Shown in pieces: positions 8,603 to 16,583 of a DNA stretch of 64,000 nucleotides. Location: positions 868,001 to 932,000 of the forward strand of contig NZ_JAJQQZ010000001.1 in assembly GCF_021729015.1 (NCBI RefSeq), read 5' to 3'. A program made the translations under genes and the position numbers. A model generated the notes under the pieces. It was not told the DNA's origin and ran no database searches. It was given only the letters and a program-made list of their open reading frames with translations. This DNA comes from Halobacterium rubrum. GTDB lineage: Archaea; Halobacteriota; Halobacteria; Halobacteriales; Halobacteriaceae. Numbering within the stretch: the stretch's first letter is position 1; every line of letters starts with the position of its first letter.

Positions 8603-9384
8603 GGCTGCTCGCCGTCGTCGTCCTCGCTGGCCTCGTCCCCCGCGGTCTCGGACCCGTCGACGTCCGCTCTGTGCTCCGCCAGCGCCTCCTCGAGGGTCAG
8701 CTGGCCGGCCGCGACGCGACGCGCGAGGTCGGCAGTGATGGTGCGGTTCTCCTCGCTGGCCTCCCGCGACCGTGCTTTCACCACCTCGATTTCGCCCTCC
8801 GTGGGCTCCACCGACCGCCCCTCGACCGCCTCGCCGGGCGTCAGGGCGATGTTCACCGCGGCGAGCACGTCGCCCATCCCGCGAGCGCCCGACCCCAGGT
8901 GCGGCGTCGTCCCCGTCTCGTCGACGAGCTCGACCGTCGCGTCCCCGAGGTCCTCGATGATGCGCGCGCCCGCCATCCGGGCGCCGTCGCCGACGCGAAC
9001 CACGGCGTCCTCGTCGCCCGCGACTTCGTCGTGGACTACCTCGGCGGCGTCCTCCACGGGAACCTGGAACGCCGCGACCACCATCCCGCCCCGAAGCACG
9101 GCCACGCCGGGCTGTGTCCCCGGGTCGACGCCGACCACGGTGCCGGTGGCGTCCCCCCGGAGCCGGGACAGCGCGCGTTCCACTGCGAGGCGCTCCCGTC
9201 CCGGGTCCGCCCGCACGACGGGCACGTCGACGTCGACGTCGTCGTCGCTGGCCGCCACGACCACGTCAGTACCCGCCGGCAGCGGGTCACCGGGCTCGAC
9301 GGTCGTGAACGCCACGTCCCGGTCGCGCAGCTCGCCAACGACCTCGTGGTACACTTCGAAGTCCGCCGTCGCGACGACAATCAC
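8599..9384 (-). CDS. Putative RNase H-fold (RuvC/YqgF-like) protein next to radB
   Basis: 261 residues from a GTG at 9382-9384. After an 80-residue alpha/beta domain comes VVGVDPGTQPGVAVL, with Asp87 in the place of the first acid of RuvC/YqgF nucleases. It continues with VELVDETGTTP (Glu156, compare the DERxTT box of YqgF) and GMGDVLAAVNIAL (Asp172). The acidic tail is disordered. The family has no name I can give; the catalytic triad is my reading. It is divergent from radB with 123 bases between starts, which suggests a role in recombination or repair. A non-catalytic role is possible. Confidence 0.65.
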   Translation of the reverse strand: MIVVATADFEVYHEVVGELRDRDVAFTTVEPGDPLPAGTDVVVAASDDDVDVDVPVVRADPGRERLAVERALSRLRGDATGTVVGVDPGTQPGVAVLRGGMVVAAFQVPVEDAAEVVHDEVAGDEDAVVRVGDGARMAGARIIEDLGDATVELVDETGTTPHLGSGARGMGDVLAAVNIALTPGEAVEGRSVEPTEGEIEVVKARSREASEENRTITADLARRVAAGQLTLEEALAEHRADVDGSETAGDEASEDDDGEQP

Positions 9385-9507
9385 GCCCCGAACTCGGCGT
9401 CCCGCCGGCAAAGTCCTTTCCGAGGGCAGCCGCGACCGGCCCGGTTCCAGCCCGTCGACGGCGAGTCGACCGAGAGTATTTAGCCGGGGGCGCGCCAACC
9501 ACCGGCA

Positions 9508-10221
9508 GTGAGCGAGGACGACACCCACGTCTCGACGGGCTGTGACTCCCTCGACGACCTGCTCGGTGGCGGCGTCGAGCGCGGCACCGTCACCCAGCTG
9601 TACGGGGCGCCGGCAGCCGGAAAGACGAACGTCGCCCTGTCGACGGCGGTCGAGGCCGCCAGCGAGGGCGGGACGGCCGTCTACGTCGACACCGAGGGGC
9701 TGTCCGTCGAGCGCTTCGACCAGATTCTCTCCGCGCGCGCCGACGACCCGGAAGCGGCGTCGGCGAACGTCGTCGTCTCGGAGGCCCACGACTTCGCCGA
9801 GCAGGCCGAAGCGGTCCGTGACACGGCCGATTTCGCCGACCGCGCGGACCTCGTCGTCCTCGACTCGGCGACCGGCTTCTACCGGCTGGAGCGCGGCGAG
9901 GACGAGGACGCCGGCGACGCCCTCCGGCAGGTCGCCGACCAGATCACGCACCTGCTGTCGCTCGCGCGGAAACACGACCTCGCGGTCGTCATCACGAATC
10001 AGGTGTTCACGGACGTGGAGAGTGACAGCGACCGCGTGCGGCCGCTGGGCGGACACACGCTCGAGCACTGGACCGGCGTCGTCGTGCGCCTCGACCGGTT
10101 CCGCGGCGGAAAGCGCCGCGCGACCCTGGAGAAACACCGCTCGCGGCCCAACGGCGAGCAGGCGCAGTTCCGTATCACGGACGCCGGCGTCGAGAGCGTC
10201 GAGAAGAACGAGCCGTACTGA
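9508..10221 (+). CDS. radB: DNA repair and recombination protein RadB
   Basis: A 237-residue RecA/Rad51-family paralogue. It starts almost at the core ATPase (STGCDSLDDLLGGGVERG), lacking the helix-hairpin-helix domain of RadA, as RadB does. Walker A is GAPAAGKTN near residue 34, and Walker B is LVVLDSATGFYR. The L2-like end contains VFTDVESDSDRVRPLGGHTL, typical of RadB. The Walker A has Ala-Ala where most family members have Gly-Thr/Ser. It modulates RadA in homologous recombination. Start is the GTG at 9508. Confidence 0.93.
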   Translation: MSEDDTHVSTGCDSLDDLLGGGVERGTVTQLYGAPAAGKTNVALSTAVEAASEGGTAVYVDTEGLSVERFDQILSARADDPEAASANVVVSEAHDFAEQAEAVRDTADFADRADLVVLDSATGFYRLERGEDEDAGDALRQVADQITHLLSLARKHDLAVVITNQVFTDVESDSDRVRPLGGHTLEHWTGVVVRLDRFRGGKRRATLEKHRSRPNGEQAQFRITDAGVESVEKNEPY

Positions 10222-10253
10222 CGAGTTCTGCGGCGATTCGTCCGGGTAGCTGC

Positions 10254-10445
10254 TCAGGCGCCGGTCCGGTACTCGCCGTGTTTCATGCCGATGAGGAACG
10301 ACACGGCGGCGAACACGGCCATCGACGGCAGCACCATCATGAAGACGGTGTCGGTCGCCATGAAGTCGGCCGACGCGAGGCCGATTGTCCCGACAGCGAC
10401 GATTGCGACCAGCAGTCCAACAGCGCGTGCGAAGTCGAACTCCAT
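10254..10445 (-). CDS. Small two-helix membrane protein
   Basis: 63 residues: MEFDFARAVGLLVAIVAVG, then a second segment TVFMMVLPSMAVFAAVSFLI and a short basic tail MKHGEYRTGA. The ATG at 10443-10445 begins the conserved-looking part; an upstream extension to 10523 looks non-coding. I recognise the type as a common short haloarchaeal membrane protein but know no function. It is convergent with radB, 32 bases away. Confidence 0.65.
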   Translation of the reverse strand: MEFDFARAVGLLVAIVAVGTIGLASADFMATDTVFMMVLPSMAVFAAVSFLIGMKHGEYRTGA

Positions 10446-10684
10446 ACCCAGCCGTTGGTACGCACCCCGCAAATAGGTTCCCGAAGCCGTTCGGGTCGCG
10501 GGAACTGCCGTCCGGCGACACACCTTCTTGCTCCCGGCGTGTGATGAAGTCTCATGGGCGGCCCGCTCACCGACTCCCCCGACGGACAGGTTTCCGGGAG
10601 GAGCGCACGCTCATCGACTGGTAGCGTGCGGCGAGAACGGACGGACACGAGCGTCGTTCCGGGAGAGCGACGGCGCGGCCCGGA

Positions 10685-11827
10685 TTAGAGCTCGTTCAGC
10701 TTCCGGAGGAGCTGTCCCTCGTACTCCTCGTCGTGTTCGATGCCCTTGAGTTCGAGGACGTTGCGCTCGAGCTTGTCCAGTGCGACGTGGAAGGAGTTGT
10801 CGGCGCCGTAGCCCTCGCCCGTACCGGCGATCTGGCCCTTGTTCGTGCGGAGGCGGATCTGGGACTGGATCAGGGGGGTGCCGCGGAGCTTCTCCTTGTG
10901 CTTGGAGAGGCGGACGTGGGCGTGGTGGACGTGCATGTCGCCGTACTTGTCGGCGACGTCCTCGATGCGCTCTCGGACTTCCTGCCGGGAGAGCGCGTCC
11001 AGCAGGTCGATGTTCGTGATCTGGACGTCGAGGTGCTCCTCCTCGGTGTAGGAGAGCGCACGGAGGACGTCCGTCTTGGTGAGGATGCCGCCGACGACGC
11101 GGTCGTCGCCCTCGGGGGTCACGATGACCCCGGAGTAGTCGTTCTCGAGCATGTCCTCGACGGCGTCCCGCACCGAGTCGTCGAGGCTGGCGGTCTCGAC
11201 GGGGCTGGTCATCTCGTCGTAGACCGGGAGGTCAAGCAGCCGCTCGATCTCGCCGCTGCGGTCGCCGACGGTGGTCTTCTCGGTGTCGCGGACGACGAAG
11301 TCCACGATGTCGTAGCGGGTGACGATGCCGGAGAGGAAGCCGTCGTCGTCGACGACGGGGAGCCGCGAGATGCCGTGCTCGCGGAGGAGGTTGATGACGC
11401 GACCCATCGACTCGTCTTCCTCGACGGTGACGACGTTCTCCGTGTAGATGTCGCGGACGTCGAGCGCATCGAGGTTCTCGAGGACGGCCGTGAGGATGGC
11501 GTCCTCGGTGACGACGCCCCAGAGTTGGTCTGCCTCGAACACCGGCGCGATCTTCGTGCCACCCTCGACCAGCATCCGGGCGGTCTCGCGGACGTCCTCT
11601 GTCCGGCTGACCTTGGGGGCGTCCGTGACCATGGCAGCGACCTTGGTGTCGTCGCCGATGTGGGACTGGATGAGCTGGCGTTCCGTGACGACGCCGGCGT
11701 ACTGGCCGGCCTCGGTCACGATGATGCCCTTGGGGTTCTCGCTCTCGAAGATAGACCGCACTTTGCCCAGTCGTTCTTCGGCTTCGACCTCGATGTAGTC
11801 GTTCGTCGCAATGTCAGAGATATCCAT
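10685..11827 (-). CDS. Four-CBS-domain protein with C-terminal HPF/ribosome-interface-like domain
   Basis: 380 residues. Four CBS motifs occur in tandem (residues ~1-60, 65-120, 125-185, 205-275), with repeated phrases such as GIIVTEAGQYAGVVTE, ISRLPVVDDDGFLSGIVTRYD and YSGVIVTPEGDDRVVGGILT. The last 100 residues (DALSRQEVRERIEDVADKYG ... HHAHVRLSKHKEKLRG ... IAGTGEGYGADNSFHVALDK) have the beta-alpha-beta-beta pattern and spacing of the HPF/RaiA ribosome hibernation fold. CBS pairs usually bind adenylates, so this could be an energy-sensing ribosome-dormancy factor. That function is inference. Start ATG at 11825-11827. Confidence 0.82.
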   Translation of the reverse strand: MDISDIATNDYIEVEAEERLGKVRSIFESENPKGIIVTEAGQYAGVVTERQLIQSHIGDDTKVAAMVTDAPKVSRTEDVRETARMLVEGGTKIAPVFEADQLWGVVTEDAILTAVLENLDALDVRDIYTENVVTVEEDESMGRVINLLREHGISRLPVVDDDGFLSGIVTRYDIVDFVVRDTEKTTVGDRSGEIERLLDLPVYDEMTSPVETASLDDSVRDAVEDMLENDYSGVIVTPEGDDRVVGGILTKTDVLRALSYTEEEHLDVQITNIDLLDALSRQEVRERIEDVADKYGDMHVHHAHVRLSKHKEKLRGTPLIQSQIRLRTNKGQIAGTGEGYGADNSFHVALDKLERNVLELKGIEHDEEYEGQLLRKLNEL

Positions 11828-11930
11828 GGGCCTTCACTCGGAGAGACGCCCACCATCGCCTTGAACCTTGTTGCGTGTCTCAATCCACTGGACGACTGGG
11901 GGTGGAGTTTACTCGCCGGGGGTCGTAGGC

Positions 11931-12242
11931 GTGGTCGTGCTCCCCGACATCGGCGCGGTGTTCGGCCCGTACACGTACCTGGCGTCGGAGGTGGCGTTCG
12001 GAGCGCTGGCAGTCGTGTTGCTGTACCGTGCGGCGGCGCTGCGCCGGGCGGCCGTCACCGTCGCCGCGCTCTACCCCGTGGCGTACGTCTGGGACTGGTA
12101 CACGCTCACTATCGGCGTGTTCGCCATCGAGTTGCGGACCGGCGTCGACGTCCTGGGGATTCCCGTGGAGGAACACATCTTCATGGTGGTCGTGCCGGCG
12201 CTCGTGGTCGCGTTCCACGAGACGCTGCACGGCGAGCCCTGA
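11931..12242 (+). CDS. Single lycopene-cyclase-domain membrane protein
   Basis: About 103 residues from a GTG at 11931. It has three hydrophobic segments (YTYLASEVAFGALAVVLLY, AVTVAALYPVAYVWDWYT, and HIFMVVVPALVVAFHETL). The motif GIPVEEHIFM is the PxEE signature of the CrtYc/CrtYd/CarR lycopene cyclase family. Haloarchaeal CrtY normally has two such halves fused; here only one is present, so it would need to homodimerise or pair with another half. It is convergent with sopI, suggesting a link to retinal or carotenoid supply. Enzyme activity is unproven. A longer start from 11868 is less likely. Confidence 0.72.
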   Translation: MVVLPDIGAVFGPYTYLASEVAFGALAVVLLYRAAALRRAAVTVAALYPVAYVWDWYTLTIGVFAIELRTGVDVLGIPVEEHIFMVVVPALVVAFHETLHGEP

Positions 12243-12260
12243 CGCGTCCGGCTGTCGGTC

Positions 12261-12974
12261 TCAGTCGGCCGCCGTGACGTCGGCGCCCGCCTGCGAGCTC
12301 GTCGACGGCGAGTCCACGAACATCCGGCGGCGCGCGTAGAAGAAGTACACGTACGGTACTTTCGCCAGCGTGTCGAGGAACACGTACGTGAGCGCGACGC
12401 CAGCCGCCGTCGCCTCGCCGACTCCCGCCGGCCCGAACAGCCAGACGAACGGGTACGCGAGCCACAGCAGCCCGATGTGGTTCTTCAGGAGGTTGAACAG
12501 GCCGAGCTGCTCGGGGACGTCCGGCACCATCCGCGGGAAGACGACGTAGAGGTAGACGAACAGCGTCAGGTGGAACACCGACGAGACGCCGAACAGCGCC
12601 CACTTCAGGGTGCCGTCGGTGACGACCGCACCGGCGCCCGCAGCAATCATGAGCGCGTCGGCAATCATCACGCCCGCGATGTTGCGCCGCGACGCGCCGG
12701 CGAGGTAGCCGACGTAGCCGACGAGCAGCGGCGTCGTCACGAGCCAGTCGAGGTACCGGAGCCCGACGATGGTGTTGCCGTTGACCGTCACGGTGCCGAC
12801 ACCGAACGCCATCCCGACGTACGACAGCCCCGCGAACACGGGAATGATGGCGAGCGGCGCGAGCCTGGACTGGTACCTGGACCCCTCCAGCGACTGGTAG
12901 AGCAGCCCGGCGAACACGACGCCGACGGCGAACGCCGCAGCGGCGAGGCCGTAGGCAGTGGACACGGCGTCCAT
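12261..12974 (-). CDS. sopI: Sensory rhodopsin I
   Basis: 237 residues, seven transmembrane helices, archaeal rhodopsin family. Helix C reads LRYLDWLVTTPLL with Asp76 as the counterion position. His166 is in KNHIGLLW, and helix G has Asp201 and the retinal-binding Lys205 in FLDTLAKVPYVYFFYA. These positions match H. salinarum sensory rhodopsin I exactly, and sequences such as APLAIIPVFAGLSYVGMA are shared, which separates it from SRII, bacteriorhodopsin and halorhodopsin. It mediates phototaxis through HtrI. The ATG at 12972-12974 overlaps the htrI stop codon by one base, with GGAGGTG just upstream as a ribosome site. Confidence 0.96.
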   Translation of the reverse strand: MDAVSTAYGLAAAAFAVGVVFAGLLYQSLEGSRYQSRLAPLAIIPVFAGLSYVGMAFGVGTVTVNGNTIVGLRYLDWLVTTPLLVGYVGYLAGASRRNIAGVMIADALMIAAGAGAVVTDGTLKWALFGVSSVFHLTLFVYLYVVFPRMVPDVPEQLGLFNLLKNHIGLLWLAYPFVWLFGPAGVGEATAAGVALTYVFLDTLAKVPYVYFFYARRRMFVDSPSTSSQAGADVTAAD

Positions 12975-14584
12975 CACGCACCACCTCCGTCGGCGCCGGC
13001 CCGCGGAATCGGCTGCCCGGTGGTGTCGTTCGCCCCGTCGCGGCCGTCGTCCGCGACCGTGAACGACGCCACGCGCGACTGGAGCTGGTCGACGGCGGTG
13101 TTCTGGAACTCCTCGAGGGACACGGCGATGGTCTCCGCGCTCTCCCGCTGGCTGTTCACCTCGGACGACGCCTCGGCGGCCAGTGACGCCGTCTCGTCGC
13201 TCAGCTCGGCGACGCGCTCCACCGAGGAGGCGGTACTCTGGACCGTGTCGGCCTGCTCCGCGGTCGTCTGCTGGATCTCGTCGATGGAGCCGGAGACGTC
13301 GTCGATGGAGTCCGCGATGGTGCGGATGTCCCGCAGCGTGGATTCGACGGTCTCGCTGCCCGACTGCACGCGCTCTCGCGTCTCGCGGATCGACGCCGTG
13401 ACGTCGGCCGTCTGCCCGGTGACCTCCTCGACGACTTCGGCGATCTCGTTCGCGCGGTCCTGGGTCTCCTCGGCGAGGTTCTTGACCTCGTCGGCGACGA
13501 CGCTGAAGCCGTCGCCGTCGGAGTCGCCGTCGGCGCGCGCTGCCTCGATGGAGGCGTTCAGCGCGAGCATGTTGGTCTGCTCGCCGATGTCCGTGATGAC
13601 GTCCACGATGTCCGTGATCTCGGCGACCTGGTCGCGGAGCTGTTCGACCTGCCCGACGGCGTCCTCGACCTCGGTCTCGATCCGGTCCATCTCGCCGAGT
13701 GCCGTCTTCGAGGAGTCGCGCGCCGCGTCGCTGGCCTCGGCCACGTCTTCGCTGCGGGAGGCAAGGTCCTCGACCGTCGCGGCGATCTCTTCGGCGGACG
13801 CGCTCACGTTCTGGATGTCGTCCGTGACGGAGTCCAGTTCCGTGCGCTGCTCGTCGGCCTGCGATTCGATCTTGGAGACGGACGCGACCGTCTCCCCGAT
13901 GCTGGCTTCGATGTCCGCGCTGGTCTCGGACATCTCCGCCGTCTCGGCCTCGATGTCGTGGGCGACGGCCGCGACCGTCTGGACGGTCGACTGGAGGTCG
14001 TCCATCATCTGGTTGAACGCGGTGCCGACGGTCTCCATCGCTTCGCGTTCGGTGTCCACGTCCACCCGCTCGGTGAGGTCGCCGGTGGCGGCGGCCTCCA
14101 TCGTCTCACCGTAGCGCTCGGCGGTGGCCTGGTAGGCGGCTGCGAGCTCTCTCGCCTCTCGCTCAGCCGATTCGGCCTCTTGACGGGCTTTCTCCGCCTC
14201 TTGCCTAGCTTCTTCGGCCTCGGTCTGGGCGGCTTCCAGTTCGGTCCGAGTGCGATCCATCTCCTCGAGCCGGTCGCGCAGGGACTGTCGCATGTCCTCG
14301 ATGGAACTTGCGAGCATGCCGAATTCGTCGACCCGCGTGGACGAGACCTCCTGTTCGAGGTTTCCGTCCGCGATCTGCTCGGTCTGTGCGGCGATCTCTT
14401 TGACGCTGGCGATTGTCTCGGCGGCGTTGATCGACCCGAGAGTGAGGAGGCCCGCTATCCCCGCAACGACGGTCGATGTCACGTCGTTGGTGGTGGCGCC
14501 GACACTGACCAGGAGGGCGGCGGTGGCGACGTACCCCAGTCCGAGTTTGACACCGTACCGGCGACGCGCCCATGTTACTGCCAT
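12974..14584 (-). CDS. htrI: Sensory rhodopsin I transducer HtrI
   Basis: 536 residues, the length known for HtrI. Two transmembrane helices (about 12-32 and 36-54) are joined by a very short loop, with no extracellular ligand domain. Glu56 follows TM2 in GSINAAETI. A HAMP region and long coiled coil come next. The receptor tip is GFSVVADEVKNLAEETQDR, which contacts CheA/CheW. The Gln/Glu-rich helices on either side hold the methylation sites. It relays SopI photostates to the flagellar switch. It is the first gene of an htrI-sopI operon, and the C-terminus (RAGADGGGA) matches the H. salinarum protein. Confidence 0.96.
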   Translation of the reverse strand: MAVTWARRRYGVKLGLGYVATAALLVSVGATTNDVTSTVVAGIAGLLTLGSINAAETIASVKEIAAQTEQIADGNLEQEVSSTRVDEFGMLASSIEDMRQSLRDRLEEMDRTRTELEAAQTEAEEARQEAEKARQEAESAEREARELAAAYQATAERYGETMEAAATGDLTERVDVDTEREAMETVGTAFNQMMDDLQSTVQTVAAVAHDIEAETAEMSETSADIEASIGETVASVSKIESQADEQRTELDSVTDDIQNVSASAEEIAATVEDLASRSEDVAEASDAARDSSKTALGEMDRIETEVEDAVGQVEQLRDQVAEITDIVDVITDIGEQTNMLALNASIEAARADGDSDGDGFSVVADEVKNLAEETQDRANEIAEVVEEVTGQTADVTASIRETRERVQSGSETVESTLRDIRTIADSIDDVSGSIDEIQQTTAEQADTVQSTASSVERVAELSDETASLAAEASSEVNSQRESAETIAVSLEEFQNTAVDQLQSRVASFTVADDGRDGANDTTGQPIPRAGADGGGA

Positions 14585-14603
14585 GGCACCTAGTTATCAG
14601 ATT

Positions 14604-14616
14604 TACAGATAAGTCT
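14604..14616 (-). promoter_or_regulatory. Core promoter of htrI-sopI
   Basis: On the minus strand CTTATCTGTAAATC lies with its centre about 26 bases before the htrI ATG (14582-14584), so transcription would start at or next to the start codon (leaderless). Assigned from position and A/T content. Confidence 0.5.
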
Positions 14617-14789
14617 GGGGCCGTGGTTTTCACGGCTGAAAACCGGCGCGAGAACGGCTATAGAGAAGGTGTGGTTTCTGCCGGTACCTGTACCTATTCG
14701 CGGAGACATGTTCTGGTTGTGGTGTGCAGACTGCTGTCTCTGTGGGGGAGTAGCCCGACGCTACCCGAAGCACACCACCCACGCTCAGA

Positions 14790-14804
14790 GTTACAGAACG
14801 TAAC
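14790..14804. promoter_or_regulatory. Inverted repeat GTTAC-N5-GTAAC upstream of uspA-like gene
   Basis: Perfect 5-bp arms with AGAAC between them, in the htrI/usp divergent spacer and 37 bases before the usp start codon. It looks like a dimeric regulator site. Which of the two genes it controls is unknown. Confidence 0.4.
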
Positions 14805-14840
14805 CGTATGCTCATCTGGGGTCCTCTCTAATCCCGCTGC

Positions 14841-15272
14841 ATGTACGATAGCGTCCTGGTGCCGACCGACGGCTCCGACGGGACGGACGAGGCGGTCGCG
14901 CACGCAATCGACATCGCCGAGCAGTACGGCGCCACACTGCACACCCTCTACGTCGTCGAGTCGACGCGGTCGAACGAGACACCCGGCGAGGACCCCCTCG
15001 GCCGGGTGCGGGACGCCGGACAGAACGCCGTCGACAGGGTCGCCGAACGCGCGCGTTCGGCGGGCGTCAAGACGGTCGAGGCGAGCGTCTCCCGCGGCGT
15101 CCCCGCGAACGAGATCCTCGCCTACGTCGACGACCACGGGGTCGACGTGACCGTGATGGCGACGGCCGGCCGCAGCGGCGAGTCCCGGGACCTGCTCGGC
15201 AGCGTCGCCGAGAGCGTCGTCCGCGAGTCGCCCGTCCCGGTGTTGCTCGTGAACGTCGGTGAGACGCTCTGA
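14841..15272 (+). CDS. Universal stress protein (UspA family)
   Basis: 143 residues with the complete Usp fold: MYDSVLVPTDGSDGTDEAVAH at the N-terminus, and the ATP-binding glycine loop at the C-terminus in ATAGRSGESRDLLGSVAESV followed by SPVPVLLVNV. The G-x2-G-x9-G(S) nucleotide motif is present, so this one probably binds ATP. It is a soluble dimer in the family. It is divergent from htrI, with a GTTAC-N5-GTAAC inverted repeat in the spacer. The trigger stress cannot be told from sequence. Confidence 0.9.
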   Translation: MYDSVLVPTDGSDGTDEAVAHAIDIAEQYGATLHTLYVVESTRSNETPGEDPLGRVRDAGQNAVDRVAERARSAGVKTVEASVSRGVPANEILAYVDDHGVDVTVMATAGRSGESRDLLGSVAESVVRESPVPVLLVNVGETL

Positions 15273-15273
15273 G

Positions 15274-15729
15274 CTACTCGCCGTCGGTGGCCGGCGTCCC
15301 GGTCTCGGGGCGCTCGTCGAGCACCCACTGGACCAGCAGCGCTTGCACGCGCTCGCGGTCGGACGCGTCGCCGTCGTCGCCCGCGAGCGCCTGCTCGCTG
15401 CGATCGAGCAGGTCGGCTTCGACGCCCGAGTGGTCGGGTTCGTCCCTGATGTCGTTCAACAGCGCCTCGAAGTCTTCCCGGAGGTCGAAGGAGGCACGGG
15501 CGACGTTGCACTTCCCGAGGGGGTTCTGGCCGAGGTCGAGCACGAGCTCCTGGACCAGCTCCCAGTCGCTCGCACAGAAGTGAATCGAAACCTCGCCCTC
15601 GACGTCCTGCCACGCGATGGGGTCGCTGTTCGCCATCTCGGGGATGGCGGCCGGCGGGAGGTCGACACGGGCGGCGGTGTCCGGGTCGTCACAGAGACAG
15701 CACGGCTGCTCCGTCTTCCCCGTGTACAT
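15274..15729 (-). CDS. Haloarchaeal protein with CCLC motif, unknown function
   Basis: 151 residues, acidic. The N-terminus has a cysteine cluster EQPCCLCDDPD, with further cysteines in SIHFCASDWE and LGKCNVAR, a possible metal site. The C-terminal half is helical and charged. I do not recognise a named family. It is convergent with the usp gene (one base between stop codons). Start ATG at 15727-15729. Confidence 0.7.
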   Translation of the reverse strand: MYTGKTEQPCCLCDDPDTAARVDLPPAAIPEMANSDPIAWQDVEGEVSIHFCASDWELVQELVLDLGQNPLGKCNVARASFDLREDFEALLNDIRDEPDHSGVEADLLDRSEQALAGDDGDASDRERVQALLVQWVLDERPETGTPATDGE

Positions 15730-15804
15730 GCCTGCCGGTAGGGACGCGAGGGTCTTCTGTCTACCCGTGGCGGCACCACCCGCTCCGACGACTAGCCCCC
15801 GCAG

Positions 15805-16581
15805 TCACGCCGCCTCGTCTCCGCCGTCGTCCTCGCCTTCTTCGTCCTCCTTCTCCTCGTCGTCCGTCTGGCGTTCGCGCTGCACCACGAACACCGGGCC
15901 GAGGAACCGGTCTGCCACCTGGTCGGCGGGCAGCCCGAAGACGAACGTCGTCAGCGATGGGTCGGACTCCCCCATCACGACCGCGTCGTAGTCGTCGGCG
16001 GCCTCGATGATGGTGTCCAGCACCGCGTTCGTCCGCTCGACGCGCGTCTCGACGCTGTCCTCGTCCATCCCCAGCGAGACGAGGCGCTCGACCAGCCCGT
16101 CCAGCAGCGTCTGGGCGTCCGCGTCGCTCTCCCCCTCGCCGGCGATGTGGTACAGCGTCACCGTGACGTCCCGGTCGCCGAACAGGCCGGCGACCGTGCG
16201 CGTCAGCCGGTCGGTGCCGACGGTCCCCCGTACCGCCACGAGGATGTCCTCGACGCCGCGGGTGGCGTTCGGCGCGAGCACCGCCAGACAGTCGTGCTCG
16301 TAGATGAGCCGGTCGATGGTCTGCTGGCCGTCGTGCGTGAACACGAGCCGGCGCTCGACGGTCGCACCAGCGTCCGTCAGTATCTCCTCGAACTCGTCGA
16401 GGCGACGGTTCGCCCGCTCCTCGAACTGGAGGCGGGCCTGCCCGGTCGCCGTCTGGTCGGGGATGACGTGGTACCCCAGCAGGACCACGTGGGCGTCCGC
16501 GAGCAGGTCCGGGACACCCTCGGGGAGCGATTCGCCTTCGAGCACGCGCACCGGGACGAGTATCGATGGTCTGTCTGTCAT
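15805..16581 (-). CDS. Tandem-type universal stress protein
   Basis: 258 residues. It starts MTDRPSILVPVRVLEGESLP and has two Usp-like halves: residues 1-130 (LAVLAPNATRGVEDILVAV) and 135-245 (DAVVMGESDPSLTTFVFG, then LGPVFVVQRE). The ATP loop is weak, so it may not hydrolyse ATP. The acidic tail (about 20 residues) is disordered. It starts two bases after the permease stop codon, an operon arrangement seen with many APC transporters whose Usp partner is thought to modulate transport. Confidence 0.85.
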   Translation of the reverse strand: MTDRPSILVPVRVLEGESLPEGVPDLLADAHVVLLGYHVIPDQTATGQARLQFEERANRRLDEFEEILTDAGATVERRLVFTHDGQQTIDRLIYEHDCLAVLAPNATRGVEDILVAVRGTVGTDRLTRTVAGLFGDRDVTVTLYHIAGEGESDADAQTLLDGLVERLVSLGMDEDSVETRVERTNAVLDTIIEAADDYDAVVMGESDPSLTTFVFGLPADQVADRFLGPVFVVQRERQTDDEEKEDEEGEDDGGDEAA

Positions 16582-16583
16582 GG

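Noticed and set aside
10528-10684. Short frames between the small membrane protein and the CBS gene
   Set aside because: Frames from 10548 and 10554 are Arg-rich with no pattern; composition alone explains them.
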